Shown: piece after piece, positions 46,031-54,876 of the stretch
Position numbering within the stretch: the stretch's first letter is position 1
How the letters are laid out: the number at the start of each line of letters is the position of its first letter
Source: Sphaerisporangium rufum
Lineage (GTDB): Bacteria > Actinomycetota > Actinomycetes > Streptosporangiales > Streptosporangiaceae
Direction: 5' to 3'
NCBI RefSeq assembly: GCF_016863395.1
Contig: NZ_BOOU01000058.1
Span: 62,001-126,000 of the forward strand
DNA length: 64,000 nucleotides
Notes under the pieces: generated by a model
What the model was told of the DNA's origin: nothing
The model's database searches: none
What the model saw: only the letters and a program-made list of their open reading frames with translations
Program-made: the position numbers and the translations under genes

Positions 46031-47503
46031 ATGTCGCTGCCACGGCCGCCGGACATGTTCGACCGCGACTGGGAGTGGGGGCAGCTGGCGCGGTTCGTCA
46101 CCAACGACTCCCCGGGCGCCACGCTCGGCGTGGTCTCCGGGCGGCGCCGGCAGGGCAAGACGTTCCTGATGGAAGCCGTCTGCGAGGCGACCGGCGGCTT
46201 CTACTACGCCGCCACCGAGGCCGTGCCCCGGGCCGAGGCGCTACGCCAACTGGGGGAGGCCGTCTCGGCCTTCACCGGGACCCCGGGCCAGGTGAGGTTC
46301 GCGAGCTGGGCGGAGGCGATCGACGGCCTGCTCTCCCTCGGAGCCGAGCGGGCCGTCCCGGTGGTGCTGGACGAGTTCCCCTACCTGGTCCGCGACGCCA
46401 AGGACCTGCCGTCGGTCATCCAGAAGGCGCTGTCACCACGTCGCGAGCAGCGCACGGCGTCCCGGTCGCGGCTGCTGCTGTGCGGGTCGTCGATCTCCTT
46501 CATGGGCGGCCTGCTCTCGGGCCAGGCGCCGCTGCGCGGGCGGGCGGGGCTGGAACTGGTCGTGCCCACCTTCGACTTCCGGCTGGCCGCCGACTTCTGG
46601 GGGCTGGCCGCCGAGCCCCGGCTGGCCGCGCTGGTCTACTTCGTCGTCGGTGGCACGCCCGCCTATCGCACCGAATATCTCGCCGGGGCGACCCCGGCGA
46701 GCCTGGCCGGCTTCGACCCCTGGGTGGTGGAGCACGTGCTCAATCCGGCCAGCCCGCTCTTTCGCGAGGTGCGGTTCCTGCTGGCGGAGGATCCGGCGCT
46801 GCGCGACACCGGGCTGTATCACACCGTCCTGGCCGCGGTCGCCGAGGGCAACGCGACCCGCAGCGGCATCGCGAGCCGGATCGAGCGCAGGGCCGTCGAC
46901 ATCTCCCACCACCTGACCGTCCTGGAGGACGCCGGGCTGCTGGTGGCCGACCCGGACGCCTTCCGCCGGAACCGTCCGGAATACCGGATCACCGAGCCGC
47001 TGGTCCGCTTCTATCACACGATCATGCGCCCACACTGGGCGCAGCTGGAACGGGTACGGCCGGGACGTGCCGAGCGAATCTGGCGGACCGCCCGGCCGCG
47101 CTTCCTGAGCAACGTGGCCGGACCGGTGTACGAGCGGATGTGCCGGGTGTGGTGCGCGGACTTCGCCGCCGAGGAGACGCTGGGTGATATGCCGGGAAGC
47201 GTGGAGTCCGGCGTCGTGCACGACCCCGCCACCCGTACCGGTCACGAGGTGGACGTCGCGGTCCGGGGGGCGGGCGGCGCGTTGCTGGCCATCGGCGAGG
47301 CCAAGTGGGGGGACGTCGTCGGGCTCGGGCACCTGGCGCGCCTGGAGCGGGTGGCGGCGCTGCTCTTGGCGAAGGGCGAGGCGCCGGGGCGGCTGCTGCT
47401 GTTCAGCGGTACGGGGTTCATGCCGGCCCTGCGGGAGGCGGCGGCCCGGAGCGACGGCCGGGTCCAGCTGGTGGACCTCGATCGGCTCTACACCGGCTCG
47501 TGA
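46031..47503 (+). CDS. Archaeal-type ATPase with winged helix and DUF234 nuclease-like domain
   Basis: A 490-residue protein. The AAA ATPase (PF01637-like) has Walker A SGRRRQGKTFLMEA and Walker B VPVVLDEFPYLVRD. A winged helix follows at about 280-325 (SGIASRIERRAVDISHHLTV, LEDAGLLVADPDAFR). The C-terminal DUF234 domain has a PD-(D/E)xK-like core (HEVDVAVRG and LAIGEAKWGD). The role of this family in bacteria is unclear; it is often linked to mobile or defence loci. The palindrome directly upstream suggests self-regulation through its own winged helix, which is inference. Confidence 0.82.
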   Translation: MSLPRPPDMFDRDWEWGQLARFVTNDSPGATLGVVSGRRRQGKTFLMEAVCEATGGFYYAATEAVPRAEALRQLGEAVSAFTGTPGQVRFASWAEAIDGLLSLGAERAVPVVLDEFPYLVRDAKDLPSVIQKALSPRREQRTASRSRLLLCGSSISFMGGLLSGQAPLRGRAGLELVVPTFDFRLAADFWGLAAEPRLAALVYFVVGGTPAYRTEYLAGATPASLAGFDPWVVEHVLNPASPLFREVRFLLAEDPALRDTGLYHTVLAAVAEGNATRSGIASRIERRAVDISHHLTVLEDAGLLVADPDAFRRNRPEYRITEPLVRFYHTIMRPHWAQLERVRPGRAERIWRTARPRFLSNVAGPVYERMCRVWCADFAAEETLGDMPGSVESGVVHDPATRTGHEVDVAVRGAGGALLAIGEAKWGDVVGLGHLARLERVAALLLAKGEAPGRLLLFSGTGFMPALREAAARSDGRVQLVDLDRLYTGS

Positions 47504-47599
47504 CCGGCGTCGGCCACCATGATCACCTGGCGGTCGTGTCGTTCCGGACTCGTCGCCGGAAATCGTGAGATGCCCTGAGATCACTGGAAAGGGGAGGGA

Positions 47600-48274
47600 A
47601 TGCAGGTCCGACGGCTCCATGACTGGCCCGCCACCGTCGCCGAGGCGGAGGCGATCCAGCAGCGATTCCGGCCGCTCGTCGAGCTGGACGAGCCGGGGCC
47701 GGACCAGGTCGAACTGGTCGCGGGCCTGGACGTGGCGTACTCGGCGGGGGACGAGCGGGTCACCGCCGCGGTGGTCGTGCTGCGCGTTCCGGCGCTGGAG
47801 GTCGTGGAGCGGGTGGTCGTCTCCCGGCCGGTGCGGTTCCCGTACGTGCCCGGCCTGTTCGCCTTCCGCGAGCTCCCGGCGCTGGTCGAAGCACTGGAGA
47901 AGCTGAGCACGACGCCGGAACTGCTGATCTGCGACGGATACGGGCTGGCCCACCCGCGCCGGTTCGGCCTGGCCTGCCACCTGGGCGTCCTGGCCGGCCT
48001 GCCCACGATCGGCGTGGCGAAGACCGCGTTCATCGGCACCTACCAGACGCCCGCGCCCGAGCGGGGCTCCTGGTCGCCCATCATGGACGGCGACGAGGTC
48101 GTCGGCCGAAGCCTGCGAACCCGGTCCGATGTCAAACCGGTGTTCGTCTCCCAGGGACACCGCGTCGGCCTGGACAACGCCTGCCGCCACGTCCTCCGGC
48201 TCACTCCCGCCTACCGCCTCCCCGAACCCATCCGCCAGGCCGACCACCTGTCCCGCACCGGGCAGGACGCCTGA
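47600..48274 (+). CDS. nfi: Endonuclease V (deoxyinosine 3'-endonuclease)
   Basis: A 224-residue repair nuclease that nicks next to deoxyinosine. Active-site segments are GLDVAYS (first Asp), FRELPALVEAL (Glu), LICDGYGLAHPRRFGLACHL (second Asp and His) and the Lys in GVAKTAF. The wedge motif is SRPVRFPYVPGLFAFRE. Length is normal for the family. GGGGAGGGA directly precedes the ATG at 47600. It is single, with its own probable promoter in the 96-nt gap after the ATPase. Confidence 0.95.
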   Translation: MQVRRLHDWPATVAEAEAIQQRFRPLVELDEPGPDQVELVAGLDVAYSAGDERVTAAVVVLRVPALEVVERVVVSRPVRFPYVPGLFAFRELPALVEALEKLSTTPELLICDGYGLAHPRRFGLACHLGVLAGLPTIGVAKTAFIGTYQTPAPERGSWSPIMDGDEVVGRSLRTRSDVKPVFVSQGHRVGLDNACRHVLRLTPAYRLPEPIRQADHLSRTGQDA

Positions 48275-48394
48275 CATCTCGGTGCGCCCCGGCCGGGTGC
48301 GACCGGCGGCTCCGGCCCGGCCCTGTGCGGGGCACCCGGCTCCGCTTGCCCGGCCTCGTGCGTGAGTCACCGGTGATCGGGTAGCCGGTGCGGT

Positions 48395-48729
48395 ATGGCG
48401 ATGACACGGTTGCTCGCGCAGATGACGATCGCCGACCTCGAACCGGCCATCAAGTGGTACGCGACGCTGTTCGGCCGGGATCCCGACGCCCGGCCCATGG
48501 ACGGCCTGGCCGAGTGGCATCTGGCGCCCACCTTCGGCTTCCAGGTGTGGGCGGACGCCGAACGCGCCGGCCGCTCCACGATGGTCGTGGACGAGTCCGA
48601 CTGGACGACCTCGCCGCCAGGTTGACCGGTGACGGCATCGATCATTCCGGCGTCCAGCAGGTCACCGCCGGGCGGGTGCTCACCGTGACCGACCCGGACG
48701 GCAACAGCATCGTGTTCTCGGGGACGTGA
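48395..48729 (+). pseudogene. Glyoxalase/bleomycin-resistance-like gene with frameshift
   Basis: The start reads MTRLLAQMTIADLEPAIKWY and GFQVWADAERAGRSTMVVDE, a glyoxalase/VOC half-domain, but frame 1 stops at 48623-48625. The missing second half (LDDLAARLTGDGIDHSGVQQ, TVTDPDGNSIVFSGT) continues in another frame after about 48598-48603, consistent with loss of one base. Either a pseudogene or an assembly error; the intact protein would be about 111 residues, a usual VOC length. Confidence 0.75.
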
Positions 48730-48744
48730 CCTTGGCGACACAGA

Positions 48745-50142
48745 TCAGGGAATCGGGTCGGTGAGGTGGCGATCGTAGAGGTGGCCGAATTCGGATGAGG
48801 CGCCGGCGGCTTGGCGGAGTGGTGCCAGCTCTTGGAGGGTCCGGCGGGAGCCGCCGATGTGCGGCAGCAGGGCCAGGCCCTCGGTCAGGGCTTCGCTCTT
48901 GGCGCCGCTCGCCAGCAGGGCGGTCGCCAGGCAGGCGTGGTAGTACGTCCGGTTGCGCGGGCCGATGGCCGGCTCTCCGAGCAGGCGCTGGAAGCGGTCG
49001 GCGGCGCGCACGGGGCTGCCGAGGGTCATCGTGGTCAGACCCTCGAAGTAGGTGAGCGTCGGCTCGGTGATGAACGCGGTCCAATCCGGGTCGTCATCGT
49101 GCGGACCGCGTTCCACCTCACGCCAGGCGGCGGCAAGGGCGGCCCGGCAGGCGGTCCGGTCGCCGAGAACGGCGTGCGCGGTGGCCTCGCGTACCGCGAG
49201 CACAGCGTGCACCCGGGGCGTCGCCCAGCGGCGCGCGGCCTCCCTGCCTATCAAGACCGCCCGCAGCGCCTCCCGGGCCCGGCCGGGGCGTGAACGGGCC
49301 AGCCGGACCGCGTGCATCGCCCGATAGGAGGCGACGTTGACCCGGAGTTCGTCGTCGCCGGCCTGCTCGGCGTACATCGCGGCCTCGCCGTACAGCCGCC
49401 GGGCAAGCTCGTGGTCGCCGGAGTCGTAGGCGAGCCAGCCCGCACATAGGTGGAGGGCCCCGGCCGCCGACACCAACCGGCGGCCGATCGCCTCGGTGTA
49501 GTCGGCCTCGTCCAGCATGCGGCGCACCCGGGTCACCTGGTGCAGCGCGAGCGGTAGCAGCAGGCGTCCCCCCATTCGTTGGTCATCGGCGTACAGCCGC
49601 CGGACGACGGCATCGAGCTGCCGCAACTGGACCGGGGTGATGCGGCGGGGGATGCTCGAAGAGCCCCAGGACACTCCGGTGGCGAGACCACCGGCCAGGA
49701 CGGCGGCGAAGTGACGGCGGTCCATCTCCATATCCCCATATACGCCCTCGATGTCCTTGACCGCCAGGGGTGAGCCCAGCAGCAGCGGGGTCAGGGCGTG
49801 GCGGGGCATGTCGATGGCGTCGGCGAACCGGAGCAACTCGCGGATGTCGTACAGGGTGTGCCGGGTGCCGTTCTCGACGCGGTTGACGGTGCTCTGTGAC
49901 CAGCCGACCAGACTCGCGAACTGGAGCTGGCTGAGGCCCATGGCGGTGCGGACCAGGGCGGTGAATCCGGCCAGATCGCCGGCGGCGAGCGCCTGGCGCA
50001 CCGGCATACTGTCCCACGACCATGACGGGGCGGCCGGGTGCTCTCCACGGGCCGCCCGCAGGCAGGGCGCGCACACCGGATCGTGGTTGTATCGGCTCAG
50101 CCGAGTCGCTCGGCACCCAGGGCACAGCCGGTCAGCACTCAC
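48745..50142 (-). CDS. XRE-family regulator with N-terminal zinc ribbon and TPR-like region
   Basis: A 465-residue protein. Residues 1-30 hold two CxxC pairs (CPGCRATRLSRYNHD and CAPCLR), a likely zinc ribbon. The helix-turn-helix is at about 65-110 (MGLSQLQFASLVGWSQSTVN). A MEMDRRHFAAVLAGGLATGV segment follows, then a helical repeat region (ELARRLYGEAAMYAEQAGDD). This layout is common in actinobacterial regulators paired with small HATPase proteins, such as the divergent gene at 50323. GTG 50142 has GGAGAG 5 nt upstream. Confidence 0.85.
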   Translation of the reverse strand: MSADRLCPGCRATRLSRYNHDPVCAPCLRAARGEHPAAPSWSWDSMPVRQALAAGDLAGFTALVRTAMGLSQLQFASLVGWSQSTVNRVENGTRHTLYDIRELLRFADAIDMPRHALTPLLLGSPLAVKDIEGVYGDMEMDRRHFAAVLAGGLATGVSWGSSSIPRRITPVQLRQLDAVVRRLYADDQRMGGRLLLPLALHQVTRVRRMLDEADYTEAIGRRLVSAAGALHLCAGWLAYDSGDHELARRLYGEAAMYAEQAGDDELRVNVASYRAMHAVRLARSRPGRAREALRAVLIGREAARRWATPRVHAVLAVREATAHAVLGDRTACRAALAAAWREVERGPHDDDPDWTAFITEPTLTYFEGLTTMTLGSPVRAADRFQRLLGEPAIGPRNRTYYHACLATALLASGAKSEALTEGLALLPHIGGSRRTLQELAPLRQAAGASSEFGHLYDRHLTDPIP

Positions 50143-50322
50143 CCGATCTCTCCTCCACCCCCGCCGCCGGGCGCGTCACCCTACGGACGGCGCCTGCGGG
50201 CGGGCGATGCCAGTCTGGCATCACTCCTTGTGATCGATCGATGACGTTCGGGCGTTTCGGCGGAAGCTCCCCGGCTGGATGCTGAAAGCCGTCGAAGAAG
50301 CGGTTACCTGAGGAGGGGTTCG

Positions 50323-50763
50323 ATGCCGTCCGGCCCGCGTATGACTCATGCCTTCACCGTGGCGTCCACCGTGGACCAGGTGCCGGTCGCCCGGCGTGCG
50401 GCGCGGCGGGTGCTCGCCTCCTGGGGTGTCGGTGGCGATCTCGCGTACACGGCCGCCCTGATCGTCACCGAGCTGGTGGCCAACGTGGCCGAGCATGCCG
50501 CCGATGCGTCACCGGCCGCGACGGTTCTGCTCGCCGCGGACGACTGGTGGCTGACCGTGTCGGTGCACGATGCCAGCCCGCGCCTGCCTCGAGCGTTGAC
50601 CGTCCCCTACGGCGACGGCGGCCGGGGGCTGCGCATGGTCATGCTGCTGGCCGAGGATGCCGGCGGCCGGCACACGGTCGAGCCGACCCTCGAGGGAGGC
50701 AAGCACATCGTGGTGCACCTCCCGCTCGGCAAGCACACGGTCGTCGCGCGCCGCTGCGGCTAG
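50323..50763 (+). CDS. HATPase_c (RsbW/SpoIIAB-like) ATP-binding protein
   Basis: A 146-residue GHKL ATPase: the N box is LIVTELVANVAEHAADASPA, and the G boxes are SVHDASPRLPRALTV and YGDGGRGLRMVMLLAEDAGG. Actinobacteria carry many of these single-domain proteins, in part anti-sigma kinases and in part regulators working with XRE partners; the divergent XRE gene fits. AGGAGG lies 6 nt before ATG 50323. Its TAG stop overlaps the stop of the convergent DUF4143 gene within a CTAG. Confidence 0.88.
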   Translation: MPSGPRMTHAFTVASTVDQVPVARRAARRVLASWGVGGDLAYTAALIVTELVANVAEHAADASPAATVLLAADDWWLTVSVHDASPRLPRALTVPYGDGGRGLRMVMLLAEDAGGRHTVEPTLEGGKHIVVHLPLGKHTVVARRCG

Positions 50764-52025
50764 CGCGGGTCTTCGCCGGCTTCCGGCGCTGTCGTCCACA
50801 GCGTGGAGATGGGCAGGCAGGTCAGGCCATCACCGAAGCTCAGCGACTCCTCGCCGCAGTACAGGACGAAGCCCGCGCGGAACCGAGGTCCGAGGCGTCG
50901 TTGCAGGAGTTTCAGGCCGCGAAAATCGTCCGCACGTACGGTCTCGGCCGCCTTGACCTCGATGCCGATTATCCGACCGGCGTTGTCCTCCAGAAGCCCG
51001 TCCACCTCGTACTGATCGCGATCTCGGTAGTGGTAGAGCCGTGCCGAGGTTCGAGACCAGGTGAGCTGCCGGGCGAGCTCGCCGAGCACGAAGTTCTCCA
51101 GCAGCCCGCCGAGCGCGGTATCAGAGGTCGCCTCGCCGGTCAGGTGGTCCGCGAGCCCGGAGTCGACGAAGATGACCTTCGGAGTGGCCACCGCCCGGGT
51201 CGTCAGGTTCGACGACCAGCCCGGTATGCGGCGAATCAGGTAAATCGTTTCCAGGATCTCCACGTAGTGCCGGGTGGTGCTGGCAGGGATGCCCAGCTCG
51301 CCGGCCAGCCGGTTGACGCTGAGCAGCCCGCCGGTCTGGGCCGCGAGCAATGAGACCAGCCGCCGCATGTCGCCGGCCTTGGTGATGTCGGCGACCTGCT
51401 TGACGTCCCTGCTGAGCAGGTCGGCGACGTACGCCTCGTAGAAGCGCTGCCGCCGCCGCGGCGTCGCGCGGCGCAACGCTTCCGGATAGCCGCCGCGGGT
51501 GGCCCTGGCGAGGTAGTCCTTGCGTCGCAGCGTCCATGGTTCGCCGCGCAGGTCGGCGCCGGCGGCGAACGCGGCGTCCACGAAGCCGTCCGGAGTGCCG
51601 TCGATCTCACCTTGGGACAGCGGCCACAGCTCGACGGTCTCGGATCGACCCGGCAGCGTGTCGGGAAGGCTGTTCAGGGCGAGGAACCTCGCCGATCCGG
51701 TGAGCAGAAATCGCCCAGGACGCGGATCGCGATCGACGAGATGCTTGACCGCCAGCCACAGGTCCGGCACGCGCTGCACCTCGTCGATGAGCATCAGCCC
51801 GTCATGGCGGACGAAGCGGATGGGATCCTCCCCGGCCGCGGTCCGCGTGACGGGGTCGTCGAGAAACCTGGCGACGCCGTTCTGTCCCTGGCGCAGCACG
51901 ACCTCCGCGAGCGTGCTCTTCCCGACCTGGCGAGCCCCGTTGATCACAACCACCCGGGTGTCCGCCAGCGCTTCGACGACCAGCTCAGCCGCCCGCCGAG
52001 GTACGTAATCCGTGGCCGCTCGCAC
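50760..52025 (-). CDS. AAA ATPase with DUF4143 domain
   Basis: A 421-residue protein: Walker A INGARQVGKSTLAEVV, Walker B GLMLIDEVQRVPDLW and sensor TGSARFLAL in an AAA_14 domain. A winged-helix-like part is at about 235-280 (LAGELGIPASTTRHYVEILE), and the C-terminal DUF4143 domain is nuclease-like (LLENFVLGEL, YEVDGLLED, IIGIEVKAAE). Family role is unknown. The frame opens at 52097 inside 23-bp repeats; I use GTG 52025, which lies 6 nt after a TACGCT -10-like box, so probably leaderless. Confidence 0.85.
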   Translation of the reverse strand: MRAATDYVPRRAAELVVEALADTRVVVINGARQVGKSTLAEVVLRQGQNGVARFLDDPVTRTAAGEDPIRFVRHDGLMLIDEVQRVPDLWLAVKHLVDRDPRPGRFLLTGSARFLALNSLPDTLPGRSETVELWPLSQGEIDGTPDGFVDAAFAAGADLRGEPWTLRRKDYLARATRGGYPEALRRATPRRRQRFYEAYVADLLSRDVKQVADITKAGDMRRLVSLLAAQTGGLLSVNRLAGELGIPASTTRHYVEILETIYLIRRIPGWSSNLTTRAVATPKVIFVDSGLADHLTGEATSDTALGGLLENFVLGELARQLTWSRTSARLYHYRDRDQYEVDGLLEDNAGRIIGIEVKAAETVRADDFRGLKLLQRRLGPRFRAGFVLYCGEESLSFGDGLTCLPISTLWTTAPEAGEDPR

Positions 52026-52045
52026 CAGCGAAGCGTAGCATGCAT

Positions 52046-52160
52046 TGACAGTCTGCCGAGGTTCCGACCGACAATCTGCCGAAGGGCCAGCCGGCAATCT
52101 GCCGAAGGAGTGGCTGACAATCTGCCGAAGTGCCGACCGACGATCTGCCGGTGTGGCCGG
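52046..52160. repeat. Five 23-bp direct repeats upstream of the DUF4143 ATPase
   Basis: Units start at 52046, 52069, 52092, 52115 and 52138, all exactly 23 bp apart, with core ACAATCTGCCGAAG and variable ends; the first and last are most diverged. They end 20 nt before the chosen ATPase start. This is an iteron-like array, a candidate binding site for a regulator or for the ATPase itself. The rest of the 280-nt gap to 52305 shows no gene. Confidence 0.8.
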
Positions 52161-52305
52161 GACCGCGCGCAGGTCGCCGGGACGGGAGGTTGATCAGGGC
52201 GGGCGGTCGGGCGGATTCGGCGCCGGGTCCGGTAGGCGGGCGCGGGTATCGCGATCTGGGCGGATGGGCGGGGGAGATCCGGAATTGGCGCTAGGGTGGC
52301 CGGCT

Positions 52306-52746
52306 ATGGCGCGTTTTGTCATGCGCGTGCTGGCGCCGTCCCGGCTCCGGCGCGCCGTTCTCGGGCGGTTCGACACGCGGTACGTCACCCGGGCCGATCA
52401 CCGGCAGGACGTGCGGGACGCGCTGTGGGAGGTGCAGGCGCTCAAGCGGGAGCTCACCGCGCTGCGGCGCGAGATGGAGCGGCTCGGGCGTGACGTGAAA
52501 CGGGCGGCGCCGGCCGGCCCGGATCCGGCGGTCAAGGCCAGGGCCGAGGAGGCGCACCGGCTGGCCACCGAGACCGCCGCCGCGGTCGACCACCTGCTGC
52601 AGGCCGAGGTGCTCCTCTGGCAGGCCGTGGACGGCGTCCGCGACCAGGCCGCCGGGTTTGGTCAGGTCACGGGGTCCGGCGAGGGGCAAGGGGCGGACGA
52701 TGGGCGGGCGGCGGGGACGCCGGCCGGCGGGGTTCCGGCGCCGTGA
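52306..52746 (+). CDS. Small coiled-coil protein, first gene of the PP-loop operon
   Basis: A 146-residue protein without a recognised family. A basic N-terminus (RVLAPSRLRRAVLGRFD) precedes a long coiled coil at about 45-75 (EVQALKRELTALRREMERLG) and a second helical stretch (RAEEAHRLATETAAAVDHLL). The last ~30 residues are Gly/Ala-rich. A TAGGGT box lies 8 nt before the ATG and there is no clear ribosome site, so it may be leaderless. It overlaps the PP-loop gene by 4 bp (GTGA), so it belongs functionally with it. Confidence 0.65.
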   Translation: MARFVMRVLAPSRLRRAVLGRFDTRYVTRADHRQDVRDALWEVQALKRELTALRREMERLGRDVKRAAPAGPDPAVKARAEEAHRLATETAAAVDHLLQAEVLLWQAVDGVRDQAAGFGQVTGSGEGQGADDGRAAGTPAGGVPAP

Positions 52747-54032
52747 GGGTCGGCTGGACGGTCGAGGACGGGCGGTGGCGGCTGCGGTTGCGGCTGGACC
52801 CGGCCGAAGGGCTCACCGGCACGGTCACCGACGGGCAGCGGGTGGTGCTGGCCACCGACACCTGCCATATCCGGCTGCCCGACGCGGCGGCCGGCGGCTC
52901 CGGCGCGGGCCTGCCGGTGACGGCTTCCGGGCCGGCCCCGGCCGAGCCGGCGGAGCCGCATGGTGATCTGCGGGCGCTGGCCGCCTGGACGGTCGCGGCG
53001 CCGTGGACGGCCGGGCGGATCGTGTTCGACCGGCCGATCTCGCCCGCGCTGGCCGAGGCCTTCCGCGAAGGATGGGGCATCGACGCCGGCCCGGTCGGCG
53101 AGGATCCGCGCCCGGCCGGCTCCCGCCTGGCGATCTCCTACAGCGGCGGCGCCGACTCGGCGGCGGTGGCGGCGATCCTGCCGGACGCGCCGCTGGTGCA
53201 CTTCCGCCGGGTGCCGCACCCCCGGGTGCCGAACCGCTGGACGCACTACCGGTCCGACGTGCTGGCCGGCCTGGCCCGGGAGACCGGCCGGGACGTCACC
53301 GTCGTCGAGTCGGACCTGGAGTTCCTGCTGCGCGAGCCCCGGCCCGGCTACCCCGAGCATCATGCGGTGCTCGCCGGGGCGGTCCTGCTGGCCGGCCGGA
53401 TGGACCTGGGCGGGCTGGCGCTCGGGTACGAGATCGGCTCGCGCTGGCTGGGCGGCGGCCGGTACGTGCACCGTTTCACCCCCGACAACCCCATGTGGTC
53501 GCCGCACGGCCGGTGGGGACGGCTGTTCGCCGCCGCCGGGCTGCCGCTGGTGCTGCCGGCCGGTGGCATCAGCGAGGCGATGACGATGCGGCTGGCGCTG
53601 AACTCCAAGCTGCGCGACCAGGTGCGCTGGTGCCTGCGCGGCGACGGCGCCGGCCCGTGCGGCCGGTGCGGCAAGTGCCTGTACAAGGAGCTCATCCAGG
53701 CGGCGGTGGAACGGCGCCCGCTGAACACCACGATCACCGCCGACCGGCCCGTCGCGCGCAAGTGGCAGCAGCCGCCGCCGTACGGTGGACAGGAGATGAT
53801 CGAGTACGGCTGCGCCCGGGTCCCGGGCATCGAGCACACCCCGTTCGCGGTGGCCGCCGGGCACCTGAAGGCGACCGTGGAGTCCACCCGCTGGCTGGAG
53901 CGGTGCTACCCTCCCGCCGTCGCGGAGATCCCGCGGCCGTGGCGGGCCGCGGTCGAGAAGGTCATGGCGGACGAGTTCGGGTTCATGGACGAGCAGGACG
54001 TGCGGCGGGTGGAGAGCTGGGGCCGGCGATGA
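52743..54032 (+). CDS. PP-loop ATPase with Cys cluster (DUF6395-like)
   Basis: A 429-residue protein. Residues 1-100 form a beta-rich N-terminal domain. The PP-loop is ISYSGGADSAAVAAILPDAP (SGGxDS), followed by a Rossmann-like ATP pyrophosphatase core. A Cys cluster, GPCGRCGKCLYKELIQAA (CxxCxxC), recalls QueC-type zinc sites, and further Cys are at EYGCARVPG and LERCYPP. PP-loop enzymes adenylate a carboxylate or carbonyl for attack by nitrogen or sulfur. I believe it belongs to DUF6395; function undetermined. It overlaps both neighbours by 4 bp. Confidence 0.78.
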   Translation: MRVGWTVEDGRWRLRLRLDPAEGLTGTVTDGQRVVLATDTCHIRLPDAAAGGSGAGLPVTASGPAPAEPAEPHGDLRALAAWTVAAPWTAGRIVFDRPISPALAEAFREGWGIDAGPVGEDPRPAGSRLAISYSGGADSAAVAAILPDAPLVHFRRVPHPRVPNRWTHYRSDVLAGLARETGRDVTVVESDLEFLLREPRPGYPEHHAVLAGAVLLAGRMDLGGLALGYEIGSRWLGGGRYVHRFTPDNPMWSPHGRWGRLFAAAGLPLVLPAGGISEAMTMRLALNSKLRDQVRWCLRGDGAGPCGRCGKCLYKELIQAAVERRPLNTTITADRPVARKWQQPPPYGGQEMIEYGCARVPGIEHTPFAVAAGHLKATVESTRWLERCYPPAVAEIPRPWRAAVEKVMADEFGFMDEQDVRRVESWGRR

Positions 54033-54871
54033 AGGTGTACGTGTCGATCGACATGGAGGGCGTGACCGGGCTGACCGACCCGGAGGAGATGCACGCCGGC
54101 GGCCGCGGCTACGAGCGCGGCTGCGAGCTGATGACCGCGGACGCCAACGCGGTGGTCGCGGGTGCCTTCGAGGCCGGTGCGACCGCGGTGGCCGTCAACG
54201 ACGCGCACGGCTCCACCAAGAACGTCCGGGTGGATCTGCTGGACGAGCGGGCCACCCTGATCCGCGGGCCGGGCAAGCCGATGCGGATGGCCCAGGGCCT
54301 GACCGGGGAGTTCGACGCGGCCTGCTTCGCCGGCTACCACGCCCGGGCCGGCGTCCGGCACGGGGTGCTCAACCACACCTGGATGGGCAAGGAGATCCAG
54401 AACGTCTACCTGAACGGTGAGGTGTGCGGGGAGACCCGGCTGGTCGCCGCGTGCGCCGGCTCCCTCGGCGTGCCGGTGGCCCTGGTGACCGGCGACGAGG
54501 CGGTCTGCGAGGAGGCGCGCGAGCTGCTCGGCGACGTGGAGACGGTCGCGGTGAAGACCGGCGTGGACCGGTTCGCCGCCGAGCTGCTGCCGCCCGCCGT
54601 CGCGCAGGCCCGCATCCGCGAGGGCGCCGCCCGGGCGCTGAACCGGCTGGCCGACTTCCGGCCGTACGAGCTGGCGGCGCCGTTCACCCTCGGGGTGGAG
54701 TGGAACTCCACCGCCATCGCGGCCGGCTGCGCGCTCATCCCGGGCACCCGGCTGGCCGGGCCGCGGCACACCGAGTTCACCGGCGAGGACTACCGCGACA
54801 TCATGGCCCTGCTCGGCATCTACGCGATGATCGCCGGCCAGGTGGCCTGCGGCAGCGGCGTCTACGGCTGA
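54029..54871 (+). CDS. M55-family D-aminopeptidase-like metalloprotease (DppA-like)
   Basis: A 280-residue protein starting MKVYVSIDMEGVTGLTD. Asp8, Glu10, His60 (NDAHGS) and His104 (FAGYHARAG) fall at the same numbers as the zinc ligands of B. subtilis DppA, and NHTWMGKEIQ with NGEVCGE supplies the next His and Glu. DppA cleaves D-Ala-containing dipeptides. It has no signal peptide, so it acts in the cytoplasm. ATG 54029 overlaps the PP-loop stop as ATGA. Its place between a PP-loop enzyme and an amine oxidase suggests handling of unusual amino-acid conjugates. Confidence 0.9.
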   Translation: MKVYVSIDMEGVTGLTDPEEMHAGGRGYERGCELMTADANAVVAGAFEAGATAVAVNDAHGSTKNVRVDLLDERATLIRGPGKPMRMAQGLTGEFDAACFAGYHARAGVRHGVLNHTWMGKEIQNVYLNGEVCGETRLVAACAGSLGVPVALVTGDEAVCEEARELLGDVETVAVKTGVDRFAAELLPPAVAQARIREGAARALNRLADFRPYELAAPFTLGVEWNSTAIAAGCALIPGTRLAGPRHTEFTGEDYRDIMALLGIYAMIAGQVACGSGVYG

Positions 54872-54876
54872 CCCGG

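Noticed and set aside
52046-52160. CRISPR array
   Set aside because: The 23-bp units are contiguous with no unique spacers of fixed length and no cas genes nearby.
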